Part shown: piece after piece, positions 9,117-13,001 of the stretch | How positions within the stretch are numbered: the first letter of the stretch is position 1 | Layout of the letters: each line of letters begins with the position of its first letter | From: Fomitopsis serialis | Lineage: Eukaryota > Basidiomycota > Agaricomycetes > Polyporales > Fomitopsidaceae | NCBI RefSeq assembly: GCF_022376445.1 | Contig: NW_025955722.1 | Coordinates: forward strand, 1-13,001 | Reading direction: 5' to 3' | DNA: 13,001 nt | Made by a program: the position numbers and the translations under genes | The notes under the pieces: model-generated | Databases searched by the model: none | What the model was told of the DNA's origin: nothing | Seen by the model: only the letters and a program-made list of their open reading frames with translations

Positions 9117-9746
9117 TCAGATCCACTCCTGCATGAGACTGTGCCAGGCGCGGTCTGAACCCAACGCAGCAATGTGGTGCGTGCGAGGAGCGGTCACGGC
9201 AGTTCTCAGAGGATGGCAATCTTGCAGCTTGAATGGGACTCTCGGAAAGGTCAAGCACCGGCCGACAAGTTCGGGGAGGTGTGCCCAAGTGGAGAATTGT
9301 TGGAGAAGACATGCAGCGAAGACGCGGTGTTTATGTGGCGGGGCGTGTGATCCCGCTGCGATCGCTCCCAGGCGCGCCGAGCTGGAGTGGTTTGCTTCTC
9401 CAGGCTTCTCCCAGGCTTCTCCCGATGCGGTTGTGTCGACGATCGGCATCTGATTCGAGACGGGAGCTCCGGAGACGGTCTCCTTATCGAGGCCCGACGC
9501 CCGCTCGAGGCTCGACGACGCGGCGACTTCCCGCGGGCGCGGCGCTGATCGCGCTATGTCTGCCTCCGCGACAGTTGCAGTGGCGATGGCTACGCGGTCT
9601 CCAAGGTACCAGGGGCAGCCAGGCGTGTCAACGGGCGTACCGGCGTGCACTGGCAGATTAGATTCAGTGGCATGCGCCCCCAATCGAGCAGCGGCAGGCG
9701 GCTTGGAATGGAAGGCGGGGACAGGCGGAGGCGCTTCGGTGGCCAC
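9117..9746 (-). CDS. Possible exon of an unrecognised protein
   Basis: A minus-strand frame of about 210 codons whose 5' half looks coding: third positions are strongly G/C (runs of GCC, GCG, TCG, CTC, GAG, GTC) and the product is Ala/Pro/Ser/Glu-rich, like a disordered fungal protein. It has no ATG near its 5' end; the first codon of the frame as taken is GTG. A plausible splice acceptor (CCTGAC then ..ACGACCAG) sits just there, ending at 9746-9747, so an upstream exon to the right is possible. I could not find a matching first exon between here and 9892. The 3' half is less coding-like and may hide another intron. Function unknown. It would be divergent from the SLATT gene. Confidence 0.3.
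   Translation of the reverse strand: MATEAPPPVPAFHSKPPAAARLGAHATESNLPVHAGTPVDTPGCPWYLGDRVAIATATVAEADIARSAPRPREVAASSSLERASGLDKETVSGAPVSNQMPIVDTTASGEAWEKPGEANHSSSARLGAIAAGSHAPPHKHRVFAACLLQQFSTWAHLPELVGRCLTFPRVPFKLQDCHPLRTAVTAPRTHHIAALGSDRAWHSLMQEWI
9394..9425. repeat. Short tandem repeat, three 10-11-nt units
   Basis: Three imperfect copies of GCTTCTCCCAG run head to tail (9394-9403 with one C missing, 9404-9414, 9415-9425 diverged at its end). If the overlapping minus-strand frame is coding, the repeat encodes the Gly-Glu-Ala/Lys-Pro run around its residue 110. It looks like simple replication slippage. Confidence 0.5.
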
Positions 9747-9892
9747 TGGTCGTATGTCAGGCGCGGGGCTACGATATTAATGAACTTGGCGCACATCCTT
9801 GCTGGATCTGTACGGCTTCTCCACTGACTTTACGACCACGCGCCACCACTTCGCGTTCCCTGCACCCCCATCATCCGGCCCGTTCAAAAGCC

Positions 9893-11679
9893 ATGCGCCA
9901 GCCCCTCCCGCAGGACACGCACGAGCACGCACACACCCCGCCCCCGCCCCTCCACCCCATTGCGTGGACAGACTCGCGCGAATACCACGAGGACGAGCCC
10001 GGATACTTCCCCAGTGCCCCCGTGACGCCCAGCGACCCTACAGCCCCCGTCGCAACCATGCCAGAGCCCTCGCCGATCGCTGAGCACCCCGAGCACGCCG
10101 ACGAACCTTCTCCCGTCGACAACCTTGCTCAACAGCCTGGGCGAGCCTCGGTACCCACCATACGCCTGCCAAAGCGCGACAGCACGCTGCCGCCTCTCCC
10201 ATCGCCCAGCGAAACAGCGACCGTCCCATCGACTATTCGCGACCCCTCCGCCCCCGCCACTCCTTCCACAGTTGCCCGGGGACCGATCTTCGCGCCCACC
10301 CCAGCTAGACCACGGTCTGCGATGCCCGCCGTGTCCGCGTCCGTCACGCCTGTTGCAGGCCCGTCGCAGCGTCAAGGACAAGGGACCTCTTCCGACGAGT
10401 CGCCGACGGAAGACCACGTCCTCCTCCAGCGCCCCGCCGCTCAGCCTGGCGATCGTCCTCGCGTCAACCACCGTCGCGCGGTGAGCGCTAGTCACGCGGC
10501 GCACCTCTCTGACGGCGGCCTCGCATACCCCGCGCTCAGCTACAATGGATCGAGGCATAAGAGACACGACAGGCCGGACAGACCGTCATCGGCTGCCTTG
10601 GTGGGCGTAGGCCCGGGCCCGTACCCGGGATTGTCGCGACGGTCGACGCTAGACTACGTTGTTCCTACAATGGATCCGGAGAAGAGGGGCTCGATGGTCC
10701 TGTCGGACACGTCGGTGAGTGAAGATGGGGTACCCCGTTGATGAGGCGCGGCTGACGAGGCATGCTGGGTGAATGTAGGCGCGAGAGAGAACGGTGGGCG
10801 AGCGTCTAGGGCCTACCCTCAAGCATGCGTTGAAGGAACGCACTATCGCAGAGAGAAAAGGTGACGTAACCTCTGCCGCCTCACGCACGCGCGCCGGTGC
10901 TGACATACAGAACCGTTTATCACTTGGACAGCCAAAATATCGGGCTACGCACTGAATGTCTGCATCGGCCTCCAAGTCGTCCTCGGCGCGATCACGACAG
11001 GCGTTGCCGCCGCCTCCACCACTTCCCGTACTTCCGTAAGCTTCCGTTCTCTTCTTCCTTGTCAACGAGTGACCTAAGCCTTACCTCCCAGACATCCGTC
11101 GGCATACCAATCCTCGGCGGCGTCTCGACACTCGCCGCCTCGTATCTCGCGCGCGCCCGAGGGTCCGGCGAGCCGGAGAACAGCATCGTGCGCGCGCACG
11201 ACCTGGATCACTTCGTCGCGACACGGAAGCGTTCCTGCTCGATTTCGGGCATCTTACCGGCACGCAGTACGACAGGGATGTGCAGCAGTACCGCATGCGG
11301 TTCGAGGAGATCATGGGACACTCGGTCGGGATGAACAACACGCAGACGAAGGAGCAGCTCCAATGGGGGACCCGCCAACGGCTGGGCGAGCGCGAGTGCG
11401 GATGGACGCCCGCCGGTGAGCCCCATGTCGGCGGGCCAGATGGGGCATGCGGGCCAGGTGAGCCCGATGGCGCAAGTGGGCCCGATGGCACAAGTAAGCC
11501 CGATGGCGCAAGTGAACCAAATCCCACCTGGCCATATGGGTCAGGCCGGGCACACTGGGCCTGTCTATGCGGGACAGATGCCAGGGGGCCAGCCAGCGCC
11601 GATGGGCTACCCGGGCTACATGCAGGGGACCGGGCAGATGTTGCCTATGCCCGTGACGATGCCGAACGTAGGACACTGA
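9893..11679 (+). CDS. Fungal SLATT (two-TM SMODS/SLOG-associating effector) domain protein, frame disrupted as written
   Basis: Membrane protein with a long disordered N-terminus (1-274; Pro, Ser, Thr and Ala rich) followed by a fungal SLATT domain. An amphipathic basic helix (ERTVGERLGPTLKHALKERT) leads to TM1 at about 311-336 (ISGYALNVCIGLQVVLGAIT) and TM2 at about 346-363 (GIPILGGVSTLAASYLA), then the conserved ARARGSGEPE and DLDHF. Bacterial SLATT proteins are predicted pore-forming effectors beside nucleotide-second-messenger and SLOG sensors; the fungal role is unknown. Exons: 9893-10714, 10779-10860, 10911-11035, then from 11092. Introns are 64, 50 and 56 nt, all GT..AG, frame kept. 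After DLDHFV (to about 11217) the family-like continuation (RDTEAFLLDFGHLTG.. RFEEIMG) is in another frame, as if one base were missing. It returns to the first frame near the G5 run at 11365-11369, as if one base were added. The tail then runs to TGA at 11677-11679. Read literally, translation stops at 11332-11334 after 423 aa. Sequencing error or a real null allele are both possible. Confidence 0.8.
11458..11511 (+). repeat. Three tandem 18-bp repeats coding for VSPMAQ-type hexapeptides
   Basis: Units at 11458-11475, 11476-11493 and 11494-11511 read VSPMAQ, VGPMAQ, VSPMAQ in the C-terminal frame of the SLATT gene. They are embedded in a Met/Gln/Gly/Pro-rich tail. Of the unit differences, GCG/GCA and GTG/GTA are silent in this frame but at least one would change an amino acid in the neighbouring frame, which supports this frame as the coding one. 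Confidence 0.75.
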
Positions 11680-12445
11680 GGAACGACTCGACCGCACCAC
11701 GATTTCCATGCACACGTCACATACGCTTGCACGCACACGTTCATCACCGACAGGCTTCCATACGCACGGGCTCGACGCATACACGAAACGCAATATATAG
11801 ATCGCATGACACGCACGATTCGGCATAGGGTTCAAGTTTTTCGGTTGGTTCTGGGTTATGTCCGGCTCAATGTTTTCTTCTGCTCACTTCGATTTCGGCT
11901 GTTGTTGTAGCCTGCTTCTGCTTCTGTTTCTTCGGGCCATTACGATACTCATGGTGTACTAGGATACGACCTCATGCTTAAGCTTATGTTATTCCTAATG
12001 TTGCATTTACCGTCTCACTGTCAGCGCGTGCACGACGTCGCTGTAAACTCTGTTCCGTTCTCATCATCCCCCGAATGAGATCGGCCTTGCTGTCGCCTTG
12101 CGGTTGGGCGCCAGTAGGGCGCCTCGGGAATAGGGCGGTCAGTAGCCTGCAGGCAACCCGCGATCGTCGAATTTGACAACGCCGCGCGTCAGGGCGTCCG
12201 ACTCAGTCTGCGCCTGCGTTCGATCGCGACAGGAGCTCGGAGGCCTGCAAGCGTTGAACCGAGTGCCGGTGCCGGTGCCTGGTATGGGTGTGTATCACAA
12301 ACGAGGTGTCAATTAGTGAGTAACGGTACAAGCAGCCGGTCCAGTGGAACGCATATCACAGTATGTACATATCATCGTCCGGCGACTCGGAAGAGGCCCT
12401 GTCCAGCGCTACAGTGTGTTGGAAGTGCGTGTCGTGCAAGAGCCA
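11680..12445. other. Convergent spacer after the SLATT gene
   Basis: This 766-nt stretch lies between two genes that point at each other and should contain both 3' UTRs. It includes T-rich patches near 11835-11940 and an A/T-rich AATATATAG at about 11791-11799 that could act as a degenerate poly(A) element. A run of GGTGCC repeats at about 12266-12280 is trivial. Plus-strand frames here and over the next gene are antisense shadows. No RNA gene or mobile element was recognised. Confidence 0.5.
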
Positions 12446-12994
12446 TTACTCGATGAGGTGCAGGTGGAACTCGTTCTTGGGGAAACTATCCCGATACCAG
12501 CGTGGCCGGCAGCCGAACAGCTGTTTGAGCCATTTGTATTGCGCCTTGGTCGGCCGCCTCTTGTAGAGGGGGAGTCTGGCTGTGAAGCAGATGGAGACGA
12601 GTGTGATCCGCGGGACCTCATCCTTGCCCGTCAGCGGCGGGATCGGCGCGTCGTCGGGCAGGACGGTGCAGAGCTGGATGGGGCGGAAGCGGGAGCACCA
12701 CTCGAGGACCTCTAGGACGCGGATCAAGTAGGGGAGCTCCGCGACCTCGGGGGGAGTGTTCTCTTCTACGTACGTTTTGAGGCGTGGATGGTTGGTGTCC
12801 CACCCGAGGACCCAATACCGGTCGTTCTCGTACCAGTCGGAGGGCAACTTGGGATAGAGGACTTCGGGATGCGCCGCGCGCGTAGGTGTCTGCTCTACTG
12901 TGCTTGAGGATGAGATGGCCGCTGGTGGCTCGGGTTCCTGATGGTTCTCAGTGGCTCCCGGGTGATATGAAGCGGAACATGAGAAAACGCACAT
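12446..12994 (-). CDS. Hypothetical basidiomycete protein, possibly 5'-truncated by the window edge
   Basis: An uninterrupted minus-strand frame of 182 codons ends in TAA. The first ~50 residues are low-complexity (Pro, Glu, Ser, Thr). The rest looks folded, rich in Trp, Tyr, Leu and Pro, with patches such as SDWYENDRYWVLGWD, LPYLIRVLEVLEWCSRF, RITLVSICFTARLP and QLFGCRPRWYRDSF. The spacing of aromatic residues and the even composition argue that it is a real protein. There is no signal peptide or convincing membrane span. I cannot assign a family; it resembles in style the many unannotated short proteins of wood-decay mushrooms. The ATG at 12994 lies 7 nt from the window end with no stop visible upstream, so the true start or an earlier exon may lie outside. 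It converges on the SLATT gene. Confidence 0.65.
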   Translation of the reverse strand: MCVFSCSASYHPGATENHQEPEPPAAISSSSTVEQTPTRAAHPEVLYPKLPSDWYENDRYWVLGWDTNHPRLKTYVEENTPPEVAELPYLIRVLEVLEWCSRFRPIQLCTVLPDDAPIPPLTGKDEVPRITLVSICFTARLPLYKRRPTKAQYKWLKQLFGCRPRWYRDSFPKNEFHLHLIE

Positions 12995-13001
12995 CCAGAC
13001 T

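Noticed and set aside
9884..10567. A 227-codon minus-strand open frame opposite the first SLATT exon
   Set aside because: GC-rich coding DNA commonly leaves the opposite strand open. The Gly/Arg-rich product is what Pro/Ser/Ala-rich codons give in reverse, while the plus strand continues correctly into spliced SLATT exons.
11280..11828. A long plus-strand frame (182 codons) reading through the repeats as the real C-terminus of the SLATT protein
   Set aside because: Only its first part, up to about EEIMG and some way beyond, looks family-like. After the G5 run, silent third-position differences between repeats favour the other frame, and the product past 11520 looks random.
12344..12715. Plus-strand frame of 123 codons opposite the right-hand gene
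   Set aside because: It is antisense to the better minus-strand frame, whose product has an even, folded-protein composition; the plus product is a Val/Glu/Asp/Arg-rich shadow.

Overview
The window looks like nuclear DNA of a filamentous basidiomycete, most likely an Agaricomycete. The genes lie on both strands and are cut by many short introns (about 47-71 nt) with GT..AG ends and CTGAC/CTAAC-like branch sites just upstream of the acceptors. Histone H4, a TFIIIC subunit and a mitochondrial rRNA methyltransferase are all eukaryotic. The F-box protein and the disorder-plus-two-membrane-helix protein are of kinds common in mushroom genomes. There are no operons, Shine-Dalgarno sites, rRNA or tRNA genes, CRISPR arrays or recognisable intact transposons. 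The species cannot be named from the sequence.

Layout. 1-1780: no convincing gene, only weak open frames. 1782-3238 (+): F-box protein in two or three exons. 3239-3876: convergent 3' region with an AATAAA inside a small hairpin. 3877-4759 (-): small TFIIIC subunit of the tau55/Sfc7/GTF3C6 type, three exons. 4760-4904: a 145-bp divergent promoter. 4905-5881 (+): Mrm2/FtsJ-type 2'-O-ribose methyltransferase, three exons, with all four K-D-K-E residues. 5882-6334: convergent spacer. 6335-6900 (-): histone H4, five exons including a 15-nt microexon; its leader is pyrimidine-rich and an E-box inside an inverted repeat lies further upstream. 7263-9880: long weak region with two doubtful open frames. 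9893-11679 (+): a fungal SLATT (SMODS/SLOG-associating two-TM effector) membrane protein. As written it carries two opposite one-base frame changes that put a stop inside the conserved domain. 11680-12445: convergent spacer. 12446-12994 (-): unrecognised lineage-type protein, possibly cut by the window end.

Functionally this is an ordinary mix of housekeeping genes (Pol III transcription, mitochondrial ribosome maturation, chromatin) and fast-evolving fungal genes (F-box, SLATT, orphan). I see no evidence that they form one system. The most interesting item is the SLATT protein, because its domain family belongs to bacterial nucleotide-signalling and conflict systems. The broken frame in that gene is the item most in need of checking.
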